This document shows positions 17,675 to 26,703 of a stretch of DNA of 64,000 nucleotides, one piece after another. Position numbers and translations under genes: made by a program. Under the pieces are notes generated by a model. That model saw nothing but the letters and a program-made list of their open reading frames with translations. It ran no database searches and was not told the origin of the DNA. Within the stretch, counting starts at the first letter, position 1; each line of letters opens with the position of its first letter. The stretch is from CAVTYH01 sp963773875. GTDB taxonomy: Bacteria; Planctomycetota; Planctomycetia; Pirellulales; JADZDJ01. The stretch is taken from the NCBI GenBank assembly GCA_963773875.1, contig CAVZCV010000001.1:1-64000 (forward strand), in the 5' to 3' direction.

Positions 17675-18781
17675 TCACTCCGTCTCTTTCAGAAACTGCT
17701 CCAAATATTGTTTCCAGCAAACAGCCCGGGTGTGCGTACCGTGGCCGCGGGTTTCTGGGCTTTCGGGAAGGTTGATCGCCTGGCCATGTTTGACGCGCTT
17801 GATTTCGCGTTCCAGGATGCCCAGATCGGGCGGGTTGATTAAATCGTCCGCAGAATTGATGGCCAACAGCGGTGCTGCAATTTTCTCCAGATCCGGTCCC
17901 GGATCGTAATCGGTCGAACTTTCGAGTGCGTAAAGCACGTCGTTGGCATCGTGAGTCTTGATGAATCTCTCCGCTTCATCGTTCATCAACTTGTCGGCCG
18001 CCGCGGTGGTTGGCGCTTGATGGTAGCGCAGGAGCGGATTGCTCCCCATGAAGTTCATGATCTCTGCGACGGAGCGAAGACTCGGGGGCTGCGTATGGTA
18101 CTCGCCATCGTGCCAGGCTCGATCTTGGCGAATCAATTCGCTAATCATCCGCCGCCACATTCGATTGCGTCCACTAATCTGCGCCGGCAGGCTGGCCAGC
18201 GGCATGAGCGCATCCATTTCCCTCGGGTAGTGCTCGCCCCAGAGCCAAGTATGCATGCCGCCCATGGAAGTGCCCATCACTAGCCGCAAATGGTTGACGT
18301 TCAAACCTTCGGTTATCAATCGATGTTCCGCTTCGACCATGTCGGTATATCGATAGGCGGGAAACTTTGCGTGCAGGCCGTCGCTCGGTTTGGTCGAACC
18401 GCCATGACCAAGATCATCCGGCAGGATGATGAAGCACCGCTCTGCATCGAGCAACTGCCCTTTTCCAAACAGCTCGCCGCCAAAATCGTTAATGATGAAT
18501 TGCTTTCCGGTCCCGGTCGTGCCATGCATGATCAGCACCGCGTTGCGAACGACGCTCTGGTCATCGCGCTGCGGTTTGCCGAGTGTGCGATAATGGATCT
18601 TCACTTCCGGCAAAACTTCGCCGGAATGAAAGTGAAAATCTTTAATGACGTAGTCGCCTTCGGTCGGCGCGGGATATTCCGCGGCGCTTGCCGTTAGAGG
18701 AATGAACGCTACCGCCGCCAGTAAAGCGCACCGAGTCAATTTTGATACTGGCCATTTGAGTCGTCGCGGTTTCGTTATCAT
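17675..18781 (-). CDS. Secreted alpha/beta hydrolase, homoserine acetyltransferase-like
   Basis: The start at 18781 gives a signal peptide (MITKPRRLKWPVSKLTRCAL to LTASAAEYP), so it is preferred to the longer frame up to 18868; 368 residues. Nucleophile Ser172 is in GTSMGG, the acid Asp in NSADDLINPP and the His in RGHGTHT. HGTTGTGKQFIINDFGG and LPDDLGHGGST are typical of the MetX-like branch, but the signal peptide makes a biosynthetic role unlikely; an exported esterase or acyltransferase is more likely. Its stop codon abuts the right copy of the 24-bp repeat. Confidence 0.82.
   Translation of the reverse strand: MITKPRRLKWPVSKLTRCALLAAVAFIPLTASAAEYPAPTEGDYVIKDFHFHSGEVLPEVKIHYRTLGKPQRDDQSVVRNAVLIMHGTTGTGKQFIINDFGGELFGKGQLLDAERCFIILPDDLGHGGSTKPSDGLHAKFPAYRYTDMVEAEHRLITEGLNVNHLRLVMGTSMGGMHTWLWGEHYPREMDALMPLASLPAQISGRNRMWRRMISELIRQDRAWHDGEYHTQPPSLRSVAEIMNFMGSNPLLRYHQAPTTAAADKLMNDEAERFIKTHDANDVLYALESSTDYDPGPDLEKIAAPLLAINSADDLINPPDLGILEREIKRVKHGQAINLPESPETRGHGTHTRAVCWKQYLEQFLKETE
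17678..17701. repeat. 24-bp direct repeat, right copy
   Basis: Identical to 14528-14551; here it is the 3' end of the hydrolase coding sequence, in frame, just before its TGA. Confidence 0.9.
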
Positions 18782-18894
18782 GACGTCGGATCTTTCGACC
18801 AATTGCAATTGAAGGTCTGACAGGCCAGATTCTAACCGCAATACTCCGCGCCCGCAGCAACTTTGCACCGGATTTTCAACTCGATTCAGCGAGA

Positions 18895-19578
18895 ATGCTT
18901 TCCATGCACTTGCCCAAAGTTTTGGCGCTCGCAGCGATCGCTTTTGCCTTCGGTGTCACGTTGTCGGCTTTGATCCGCGGCGGCACGGGCGAATCGCCAC
19001 TGTTATCGCCCGATGCCGCGGCAGCCAATCAATCGGCGCCGAAGCATTTCAAAGTAAAAATCGATACCAGCCAGGGGCCGATGACGATGGACATCATCCG
19101 TGACTGGGCCCCGCACGGCGTGGATCGGTTTTACAACCTCGCGCGGGCTGGCTACTTCGATGGTTCGAAGTTCTACCGTGTCATCGCAGGAAAGTGGGCA
19201 CAATTCGGCATTAACGGCGATCCGAAAGTCTCAACCGCATGGCGCGACAAAAACATTCCCGACGATCCGCCCGGGAAATCCAATGTCCGCGGCACCATCG
19301 CGTTTGCGTTCGCAGTTCCCAACGGGCGTTCGACTCAACTGTTTATTAATCTGCGGGACAATTCGGCGACGCACGATGCGGAGCCGTTCGTGCCGATCGG
19401 TCGAATCACGAGCGGCATGGAAGTGGCCGACTCGTTATACGCGGGATTCGGCGAAACTTCCGGCGGTGGAATTCGCGCCGGCCATCAGCAGCGGCTCTTC
19501 GAGGAAGGCAATCCGTACCTCGACAAAAACTTTCCCAAGCTCGATTTCATCAAGCGAGTGCAAGTGATGCCGCCATGA
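18895..19578 (+). CDS. Exported cyclophilin-type peptidylprolyl isomerase
   Basis: 227 residues. An N-terminal hydrophobic segment (LALAAIAFAFGVTLSALIRG) is a signal peptide or anchor. The cyclophilin fold begins at FKVKIDTSQGPMTMDI, with HGVDRFYNLARAGYFDGSKF, a shortened active-site loop and THDAEPFVPIGRITSGMEV. The canonical FHR is FYR here (FDGSKFYRVI), which keeps the catalytic Arg. Predicted to speed cis-trans prolyl isomerisation of exported proteins. Single gene, divergent from the hydrolase with about 113 bases between. Confidence 0.87.
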   Translation: MLSMHLPKVLALAAIAFAFGVTLSALIRGGTGESPLLSPDAAAANQSAPKHFKVKIDTSQGPMTMDIIRDWAPHGVDRFYNLARAGYFDGSKFYRVIAGKWAQFGINGDPKVSTAWRDKNIPDDPPGKSNVRGTIAFAFAVPNGRSTQLFINLRDNSATHDAEPFVPIGRITSGMEVADSLYAGFGETSGGGIRAGHQQRLFEEGNPYLDKNFPKLDFIKRVQVMPP

Positions 19579-19628
19579 GCAGCTGACGAATTTGTCAGAT
19601 CCGCGTCGCGATCTTTCCAATCCGGTTA

Positions 19629-21056
19629 TCAAACCGAGTACTGCTTTCGGAGCCGCGCCATCGCCGAAAAAATGGGTTTCGGCTGGCCGTCGCGGTCCAC
19701 GAGACCCGTCGAGAGAAAGTCGTCGGCTTCAGCGTCGAGGAGTTGGGTCCAAAACACGGCTTGCACGGAAGGCCGCGCGAGCACCATGGGCAAATACGCG
19801 TCGAGCCACTGTTTTTGCCGCTCAGGCGTAAAGCCATCCGTCTCGCTTGGCACGGCGAGCGAAACCAACAGCGGCAACCCCAGCGCGCTCCAGCGATCCA
19901 GTTGCATGTTGAATTCCAACAGATCGCGTGGCAATGTGCCCTTGGGCTGTGTGCCGAGATTGATTTCAACTCCAATACCGGCGATGCCCAAACCGGATCG
20001 TACAAAGGTGTCGGCAAACGTGAGTGGCGGTAAATCGGAATCTTTCCGACACATATATTCCGCCCACGGTTGATCGAACGACACGATGACCGGCGTTTGC
20101 GGATCGGTCTCTCGAATCACCTCGACGGCCCGCACAGCCAGGCGCAGCTTCTGTTCTTCATCGAGCCCGAGCGGATCGCCGGTCACCAGCCGGCCCATGG
20201 GATTCCAGAAATTCACTTTGCCGCGATATCGCGTCACTACGGCTTTCACGTAGTCGCCGGCTACCATCAGCAGGTTTTCGAAATCGCCTTCCCATAAATA
20301 GGCCCACGCCGGCAAGGCGCCGCGCCGCAATTCCAAGAGTGGACCACCGCAAACGCGCAAGTTGTTTGTCTGACACCATTGCAGCTGCGCGTCGTACAGC
20401 GCCCAGCGCTGGCGGCCTTCATCGGCTTCCACACGGCCCCAGGAAAATGGAATCGCTGTCGTATTGAACGCAGTCAAAAACGCCGTGCCCACCGGTTCGG
20501 GCACGCGTTCACCCATGCGACCCACGAACAGCGGCACAACCTTTTGCCCTTGTTTGCGGCGCACTTCGAAGATGCGTTCCACCATCGACTTGACCACCAT
20601 ATCGAGCGATGCAATCGCCGCTTCGATCGATTTGCCTGCCCAATTGTCTGCCGCTGCCAGATCGTTTTGCGCGGCCATGGCTTGGGTAAAACAGTGCATG
20701 GCCTCTTTAAAAGTCGGCCCGATCATTTCAAACGGACCCATGCCCGCCATTTGCAAATCGGCCAGCAAATTCCGCAGTCGATTCAGCGTGCCGCGCGCGA
20801 TTTCCAATGGCATCTGATACGGCATTGCCCGCTCCATGAGCGTGGCGGTGGAAAGCAGAATTGGTTCGCGATCCGCGAGCGACCAGAGAATGTGAAACGT
20901 TCCCGACTCGCTCTCGTCGCGCTCGGCGACCAGTTGATCGTCGTCGAGCGAAATTCGCGTGGTCCACGGAAGCCGATCGCGCCCGCAAATGTGTGCCGTC
21001 TCGATCGCCCGCGAAGGCAGCGGCTGCGACGGGACGGTAAAGCGCATTTGCCCCAT
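19629..21056 (-). CDS. GH10-like protein with altered active site
   Basis: 475 residues from the ATG at 21056 (the frame is open to 21134). Residues 1-150 form an uncharacterised N-terminal domain; the rest resembles the GH10 xylanase barrel: VPLFVGRMGERV, WGRVEADEGRQRWALYDAQL, VSFDQPWAEYM and GIGVEINLG. The nucleophile position is filled by Glu in GVEINLG. The acid/base position, normally Asn-Glu, reads VNFWNPMGRL with Pro in place of Glu, so normal retaining hydrolysis is doubtful. There is no signal peptide, so a cytoplasmic or binding role is possible. Related planctomycete proteins are often labelled endo-1,4-beta-xylanase. Confidence 0.72.
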   Translation of the reverse strand: MGQMRFTVPSQPLPSRAIETAHICGRDRLPWTTRISLDDDQLVAERDESESGTFHILWSLADREPILLSTATLMERAMPYQMPLEIARGTLNRLRNLLADLQMAGMGPFEMIGPTFKEAMHCFTQAMAAQNDLAAADNWAGKSIEAAIASLDMVVKSMVERIFEVRRKQGQKVVPLFVGRMGERVPEPVGTAFLTAFNTTAIPFSWGRVEADEGRQRWALYDAQLQWCQTNNLRVCGGPLLELRRGALPAWAYLWEGDFENLLMVAGDYVKAVVTRYRGKVNFWNPMGRLVTGDPLGLDEEQKLRLAVRAVEVIRETDPQTPVIVSFDQPWAEYMCRKDSDLPPLTFADTFVRSGLGIAGIGVEINLGTQPKGTLPRDLLEFNMQLDRWSALGLPLLVSLAVPSETDGFTPERQKQWLDAYLPMVLARPSVQAVFWTQLLDAEADDFLSTGLVDRDGQPKPIFSAMARLRKQYSV

Positions 21057-21308
21057 GTTCTCTCGTTGGCGCGCGAAGGGACGACGGCGGAAGGCGATTA
21101 TGCCAATGTAACACCCGCGAATATGCGGCATCAACCGACAGCCGCTTTCAGGCCGGAACCGCGGTTGCTATATTCCTCCGCAGCGCCGCTGGGCCGATTA
21201 ACGTGGCAACGCGGCAGTCGTCCAAATTCGCCGGTTCGCACCGCTCCCTAACGGGCGCGGCGCCAAACATTTCCCCAATCCGCGTTCCCCACACCCCATT
21301 TTCCGTTC

Positions 21309-22210
21309 ATGCCGACTACCATGAATCCGCCGCTTTTGGAATCGCACATCCCTGGCCTTCCTGTCCGCCGCGGAAAAGTCCGCGATATCTACGACCTGGG
21401 CGACCGCCTACTCCTGGTGAGCAGCGATCGCATCAGCGCGTTCGATTGGGTGCTGCCCACGGGCATTCCCGACAAAGGGCGCGTGCTCACGCAAATTACG
21501 CGCGTTCTGGTTCGATCGGTTGGGCGAGCCGAATCATATGCTCTCCGTCGATTCCGCCGATTTCAGGTTGCCCTGCCGGCGTGGATCTCGAAGCGCTTGC
21601 CGGCCGCAGCATGCTGGTGCGGAAAACCGAAGTTGTGCCAATCGAGTGCGTGGTGCGCGGCTATCTCTCCGGCTCTGGCTGGAAGGAATATCAGAAGAGC
21701 GGCATGGTGTGCGGAATCAAACTGCCGCCCGGGCTCAAGGAAAGCGATCGATTGCCGGAACCAATTTTCACGCCGGCCACAAAAGAAGAGTCGGGCCACG
21801 ATATCAACATTTCGTTTGAGCGGATGGCGGAAATCGTCGGCCAGAAAGTTGCCGATGAATTGCGCCGCCGCAGTTTGGCGATCTACGTTCGCGGCGCAGA
21901 GTTGGCGTTGAAGCGCGGAATTATCATTGCCGATACAAAATTCGAATGGGGCCGAATTGGCCAAGAGATCATTCTGATCGACGAAGTGCTCACGCCCGAT
22001 AGCTCCCGCTTCTGGCCCGCCGACTTGTATACGCCGGGCAAGGGCCAGCCGTCGTTCGACAAGCAATTCGTCCGCGATTGGTTGGAGACCACCGCGTGGG
22101 ATAAAAACAGCCCTCCGCCGTCATTGCCCGACGACGTCGTCACGCGCACTCGTCAGAAATATATCGATGCTTACGAGCAGCTCACGGAGCAAAAACTGAC
22201 CTGGAAGTAA
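21309..22210 (+). CDS. purC: Phosphoribosylaminoimidazole-succinocarboxamide synthase (two frameshifts)
   Basis: The N-terminus reads LPVRRGKVRDIYDLGDRLLL and SDRISAFDW, the ATP-binding start of SAICAR synthase. The rest carries RKTEVVPIECVVRGYLSGSG, SGHDINISFERM and IIADTKFEWG. Two extra bases, near 21504 and 21574, break the frame; removing them restores LTQITRFWFDRLGEPNHML and FRLPAGVDLEALAG. Restored length is about 299 residues, normal for the family. It joins CAIR to aspartate in purine synthesis. This is normally an essential gene, so the frameshifts are probably sequence errors. Confidence 0.9.
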
Positions 22211-22452
22211 CGCGGTTTGATAACGGGTTCTATTGGCATCCGGCTTGAATGCCGCTGTTTTTATGAGCAGTTTTTGACACTTCAGTCGGGATAAGCTTTA
22301 AGGTGCATACGACGCAATCGTAGCTACAATAGTGGGAATGCTGGACCGACCCGGAACGTGAACCGCGCCGGGCACGACCAGATAATTGAGTACATTGTTT
22401 TGCGTTTTGTCACCCGTTTATCCTTCACTGCTCACCCCGTCAACATTAGCGC

Positions 22453-23961
22453 ATGATCTGTGTCTCCATCGGTCGCGGCAGGCATCGGCACATGATTGCC
22501 GAACATCGTCACTTGGTCAGCCAAGGGGCGAAGCTCGTTGAACTGCGGCTCGATTACATCAACGGCCAGATCAATCTCCGGAGGCTCATCGCCGAACGGC
22601 CGTGCCCCGTCGTCTGCACCATTCGCCGCGATGTCGATGGCGGAAAGTGGCGTGGGCAAGAGCAAGAACGGCAAATGATTCTGCGGGCCGCCATCGTCGA
22701 TGGCGTCGATTACGTCGATCTGGAAGAGGATGTCGCCAAAACGATTCGCCGTTACGGAAAAACAAAACGCATCATCAGCTTTCACGATTTCCGCGAAACG
22801 CCCGAGGACCTGTCCGCCGTGCACGCGCGCCTCGCGGCGCTCGATCCCGACATCGTCAAGCTCGCCACGCTGGCCAACAGTCCGCACGATAACGTGCGCA
22901 TGCTGCAGCTCGTGCAGTCGGTGAAAATTCCTACGGTTGGCATTTGCATGGGCGATCTCGGCACGCCGTCGCGAATTTTGTGCGGCCGTTACGGTTCGCC
23001 GTTCACCTATGCGTCGTTTCATCACGAGCGGCTGCTCGCGCCCGGCCAACTGAGCTTCGAGCAGATGGCGAACATCTACCATTACGAATCGATCCAGCCC
23101 GACACCATGCTCTTGGGCGTCATTGCCGACCCCATTGGCCACAGCCTCAGCCCGCTTGTGCACAACACTGCGCTCAAAGAGGCTGGCCTGAACGCGGTCT
23201 ATGTGCCGTTCCGTGTACCGTCGGAGCACTTGGAGCAGTTTTTGATCGACGCTCGTCAATTGGGCATCCGCGGACTAAGCGTCACGATTCCGCACAAGGA
23301 AGCGGTGCTCAAAAAGCTGACGAAATTCGATCCGGCCGTGAAGGGCATCGGCGCTGCCAATACGCTCGTGTTCGAAGGGGATGATTTGATCGGCTACAAC
23401 ACCGATTTCCGCGCGGCCATCGACAGCCTGGAGCGAGCCATTAGCTCTTCGCTGCAAACCGCCGGCGGCACTGCGCAAGCCCATGCAGGCCTGGAGGAAA
23501 AGAAATCACTCGTGCTCGGCGCTGGCGGCGCTGCTCGAGCGATGGCCTACGGCCTGATGAAACACGGCGCGAAAGTGGTCATCGCTGGCCGCACGTTCAA
23601 ACGCGCTCAGCAGCTCGCACACACGCTGGGCTGCGAAACGCTCGATTGGAACAATCGCCACGCCATTTCGCCCGACATCATTGTCAACTGCAGCCCGGTG
23701 GGCATGCACCCCAACGTCGATGAAACACCGTACGACAAACGCCACTTGCGCCCGGGCATTGTCGTGTTTGATATGGTGTACAATCCCGAGAACACTCTGC
23801 TGATTAAAGAAGCCCGCGCGGCCGGGTGCCTCATTGTGAGCGGCGTAGAAATGTTCGTGCGGCAAGCCAGCTTGCAATTCAAACTCTTCACTGGCCAGGA
23901 AGCCCCATGGGAACTGATGCGCGACACGCTGAAGCGCGCGATTGGTCCGGCGCGGATGTGA
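22453..23961 (+). CDS. aroDE: Bifunctional 3-dehydroquinate dehydratase / shikimate dehydrogenase
   Basis: 502 residues, a fusion of two shikimate-pathway enzymes. Residues 1-210 are type I dehydroquinase: ELRLDY at 30-35, catalytic His111 in SFHDF, and Schiff-base Lys136 in DIVKLATL. Residues from about 217 are AroE: GVIADPIGHSLSPLVHN, then VTIPHKEAV with the catalytic Lys, the NADP loop LGAGGAARAMAYG, and NCSPVGMHP. The fused protein converts 3-dehydroquinate to shikimate in two steps. Fused AroDE is familiar in plants, chlamydiae and planctomycetes. Single gene, about 240 bases after purC with no other feature between. Confidence 0.93.
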   Translation: MICVSIGRGRHRHMIAEHRHLVSQGAKLVELRLDYINGQINLRRLIAERPCPVVCTIRRDVDGGKWRGQEQERQMILRAAIVDGVDYVDLEEDVAKTIRRYGKTKRIISFHDFRETPEDLSAVHARLAALDPDIVKLATLANSPHDNVRMLQLVQSVKIPTVGICMGDLGTPSRILCGRYGSPFTYASFHHERLLAPGQLSFEQMANIYHYESIQPDTMLLGVIADPIGHSLSPLVHNTALKEAGLNAVYVPFRVPSEHLEQFLIDARQLGIRGLSVTIPHKEAVLKKLTKFDPAVKGIGAANTLVFEGDDLIGYNTDFRAAIDSLERAISSSLQTAGGTAQAHAGLEEKKSLVLGAGGAARAMAYGLMKHGAKVVIAGRTFKRAQQLAHTLGCETLDWNNRHAISPDIIVNCSPVGMHPNVDETPYDKRHLRPGIVVFDMVYNPENTLLIKEARAAGCLIVSGVEMFVRQASLQFKLFTGQEAPWELMRDTLKRAIGPARM

Positions 23962-24177
23962 GTTTGCGGGGAATTCGCATCGCGCGAACAACCGTTTGTG
24001 CGCTGGGGGGGGCAACACAATTGGTCTGTTCAGTAATCGGCAGTTAGGGCAAAGTGTCTCCTGGTTTGGTGTCTGGTAGGTGAGGAATGAAGTTAGGTGG
24101 CAAGGCGGTACGGTAGATTAGGACTAAAATGTTTTTGAACTTTGCGATTCAAATCTTGCATTCATAAAAGTTTTCCC

Positions 24178-24712
24178 ATGCCAACGTTCCGCGGTGATAA
24201 AAACAATCCAGCAAATGACCGCTATGGCGTCGTGGTCTCGCGGTACAATCAAGAGATCACCGGTCGCTTGCTGGAAGGCGCGCTGCAAACGCTGAAGGCG
24301 GCAGGCGTGGCGGAGGAGGCGATTGACATAGCCTGGGTGCCCGGGGCATTTGAAATTCCGCTTGTGGCCGATCGAATGGCAGCCGGCGCGCGGTATGCTG
24401 CGGTGCTGTGCCTGAGGCGCAGTCATTCGCGGCGATACCTCGCACGATCAGCACATCAATCGTGCCGTCAGCCTGGGCATTACCGAAGCGGGTTTGCGGC
24501 ACGGAGTTCCGGTCTTGTTCGGCGTACTTACCTGCGATACGGTGGAACAAGCGAACGAGCGCTCCGGCGCGAGCGTACTTAATAAGTCCACTGGCGGCGT
24601 AAGCGGCGGCGGAAAGCAAGTCGTGAGCAACAAAGGCATTGAATGTGCAGAAGCGGCGCTGGAAATGGTGAGTCTGTTAAGAAAGTTGGATGCAGAAGGT
24701 GAGTCGCGTTGA
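24178..24712 (+). CDS. ribH: 6,7-dimethyl-8-ribityllumazine synthase (one frameshift)
   Basis: ATG 24178 opens MPTFRGDKNNPANDRYGVVV, with SRYNQEITGRLLEGAL and WVPGAFEIPLVADRMA typical of lumazine synthase. One extra base at 24415 breaks the frame; after it the sequence continues GAVIRGDTSHDQHINRAVSL, with the catalytic His region, and GVPVLFGVLTCDTVEQANER. Restored length is about 177 residues. The enzyme condenses the pyrimidine intermediate with dihydroxybutanone phosphate in riboflavin synthesis. It precedes nusB by about 60 bases, a common pairing, so they probably form a transcript with ftsY. Confidence 0.9.
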
Positions 24713-24771
24713 ACTGCGAACGGGGCTGCGGGGCAAATTGTCAGTTCATTGATTGTCGTCCGAAGTAAATC

Positions 24772-25185
24772 ATGGCCAAAAGATCGAGAGCGCGCGAAGT
24801 CGCCCTGCAAGTTTTGTATCAGGACGACCTGAATGCTGGCCAGGAACCGGCCAGTCGCGATGAATTTCTGCGCTCCCGGCTGCTTGGCGACGAAGAGCGG
24901 ATGGCGTTTGCCCGATCGCTCGTCGATGGCGTGCGGCGAAACCGCTCGGAACTGGATGCATTGCTGACGAAAACCGCCGATCACTGGAGCCTGGAACGGA
25001 TGGCGGCGACCGACCGCAATGTTTTGCGGATGGGGGCGTACGAGATTTTGTTCACGCAGACGCCCGGCGCGGTGGCAATCAACGAGGCCGTGGAGCTAGC
25101 CAAGCGGTTCGGCGCGGCACAAAGTGCACAGTTCGTTAACGGAATTTTGGACAAATTTTTAGAAGGACACAGGAAGGAGAAATGA
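24772..25185 (+). CDS. nusB: Transcription antitermination factor NusB
   Basis: 137 residues, normal length. It begins MAKRSRAREVALQVLYQDDL and has DALLTKTADHWSLERMAATD, RNVLRMGAYEILF, and the C-terminal VAINEAVELAKRFG, all typical of NusB. It binds boxA RNA together with ribosomal protein S10 in antitermination of rRNA transcripts. The stop codon TGA is the first part of the AATGACGAA repeat element that fills the space to ftsY. Confidence 0.93.
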   Translation: MAKRSRAREVALQVLYQDDLNAGQEPASRDEFLRSRLLGDEERMAFARSLVDGVRRNRSELDALLTKTADHWSLERMAATDRNVLRMGAYEILFTQTPGAVAINEAVELAKRFGAAQSAQFVNGILDKFLEGHRKEK

Positions 25186-25285
25186 CGAAATTCGAATGAC
25201 GAATGATCGACGAAGCTCACGGCGGGCTCACGCTGCGCCGCTCATTTCTTTGTCATTCGCGTTCGAATTTCGTCATTCGTCATTT
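25181..25285. repeat. AATGACGAA inverted-repeat element, nusB-ftsY
   Basis: Left arm AATGACGAAATTCGAATGAC (25181 on) continues to about 25206; right arm at 25251-25285 is its reverse complement (TTCGAATTTCGTCATTCGTC) with small changes. It supplies the nusB stop codon and ends 6 bases before the ftsY ATG. Related elements are at 48145, 53860 and 55510. Confidence 0.85.
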
Positions 25286-25291
25286 AGCACT

Positions 25292-26342
25292 ATGGGCTTA
25301 CTCGATCGATTCAAAAAGACGCCGACGCTGGACGAGCCGGCTGCTGAAGATGTGGCGGCGAAAGTTGCGACCGATATGGAGGTTGTCGACATGCCGGATG
25401 AAGGCGATTCGCCAAAGCGTGGCTTTTTTGCTCGGCTCAAACAAGGGCTGACGAAGACCAAACAGCTTCTGCGGACCGATATTCGCGATCTCTTCAAAAG
25501 CGAAGGCCGGCTTGGTCGACGAAGCGTTCCTGGAAGATCTGAGCCGCATTCTGGTGCGCACCGACATGGGGCCGGCGGCCGCCAAGCAGATTGTCGAGGA
25601 AATCGGCACGCAGTTCCGCGCCCGCATGGTGCACATGGAAGAAGTGCTGGCCGTTATCAAGGAAAAACTTAAGCAGTTGATGGCGCAGGAGGAATCGCCG
25701 CTGCATCTGGCAACTGCCGGACCGACGGTGATCATGGTGTGCGGCGTGAACGGATCGGGCAAAACCACAAGCATCGCCAAGCTTGCGAAGCATTTTCTTT
25801 CGCAGGGGAAAAAGGTTGTCTTGGGAGCGGGCGATACGTTTCGGGCTGCTGCGGTTGAGCAGCTTGGCATTTGGGCGCAACGATTAGGCGCTGAAATTGT
25901 AAAGGGACCTTCTGGCAGCGATCCGGCCAGCGTGGCGTTTTCCGCGGTCAAGCAAACGATTGAAAGCGGCGCCGACGTTTGCATTGTCGATACAGCCGGC
26001 CGCTTGCAGACGCAACAGAATTTGATGGCGGAGCTGTCGAAAATCCATCGCGTCATTGGCAAGCAGATTCCCGATGCGCCGCACGAAGTGCTGTTGGTGC
26101 TCGATGCGACGGCTGGGCAGAACGGTATCAGCCAGGCGAGAGGATTTTCCGAAGCGGTAAAATGTACCGGCATCGTGCTGGCGAAAATTGACGGCACGGC
26201 CAAAGGCGGCGTCATTGTGCCGATTCGCCAGCAGTTCGGTTTGCCAGTCAAACTGGTTGGCGTGGGGGAGAAAGCCGAGGATTTAGCGGTTTTTCGCCCT
26301 GCCGAGTTCGTCGATGCGATGTTTGAAGGATTGGTACAATAG
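25292..26342 (+). CDS. ftsY: Signal recognition particle receptor FtsY (one frameshift)
   Basis: ATG 25292 gives MGLLDRFKKTPTLDEPAAED, a short acidic A domain, then GFFARLKQGLTKTKQLLRTD of the N domain. An extra G near 25509 breaks the frame; the next frame continues LVDEAFLEDLSRILVRTDMG. The G domain has GVNGSGKTTSIAKLAKHF, GDTFRAAAVEQL, DTAGRLQTQQNLM and AKIDGTAKGG. Restored length is about 349 residues. It docks SRP-ribosome complexes at the membrane. FtsY is normally essential, so an assembly error is the likely cause of the break. Confidence 0.92.
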
Positions 26343-26641
26343 CAAGGTAGATGATCAATTTCTGCCGCGACTCCATCGCCTTGAGAAGATCTCGCGAAGG
26401 TTCCGATTGCGCTATCGCGCGAAAGACTCTGTTGCTCCGCGGGCGATAGCATTTCAAATCGTACAACCCGCAAGTCTTCATATCTGTGCGGGAATGTTGG
26501 TCCGAAGGCCGGGTTTTCAGCGGGCTTTGGAATGAATTCGGGTGGACGCCTGGGCCGATAGCTAATCGTGGCATTGGAGCCGACAGCAAAGGCGGCTCTC
26601 CCTCCGTTGCCATCCTGCCTGAATCAGCCCGCCCAAAAGCA

Positions 26642-26666
26642 CGAAGCGTGATGGACTCACGCTTCG
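26642..26666. promoter_or_regulatory. Perfect hairpin in the leader of the porin gene
   Basis: CGAAGCGTGA-tggac-TCACGCTTCG, a 10-bp perfect stem, 38 bases before the porin ATG. No T tract follows at once, so it is more likely a leader or mRNA-stability structure than a terminator. The rest of the 360-base gap 26343-26703 shows nothing recognisable. Confidence 0.5.
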
Positions 26667-26703
26667 GCCCCCCGAGTCCTTCAACGGATTGGAGTCTAGG
26701 ATC

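Noticed and set aside
20379..21251. 290-residue plus-strand frame
   Set aside because: Antisense to the GH10-like gene; composition (His/Arg-rich) typical of a shadow.
22230..22265. Possible terminator after purC (GGCAT...ATGCC then TTTTT)
   Set aside because: Stem of only five base pairs; too weak to list.
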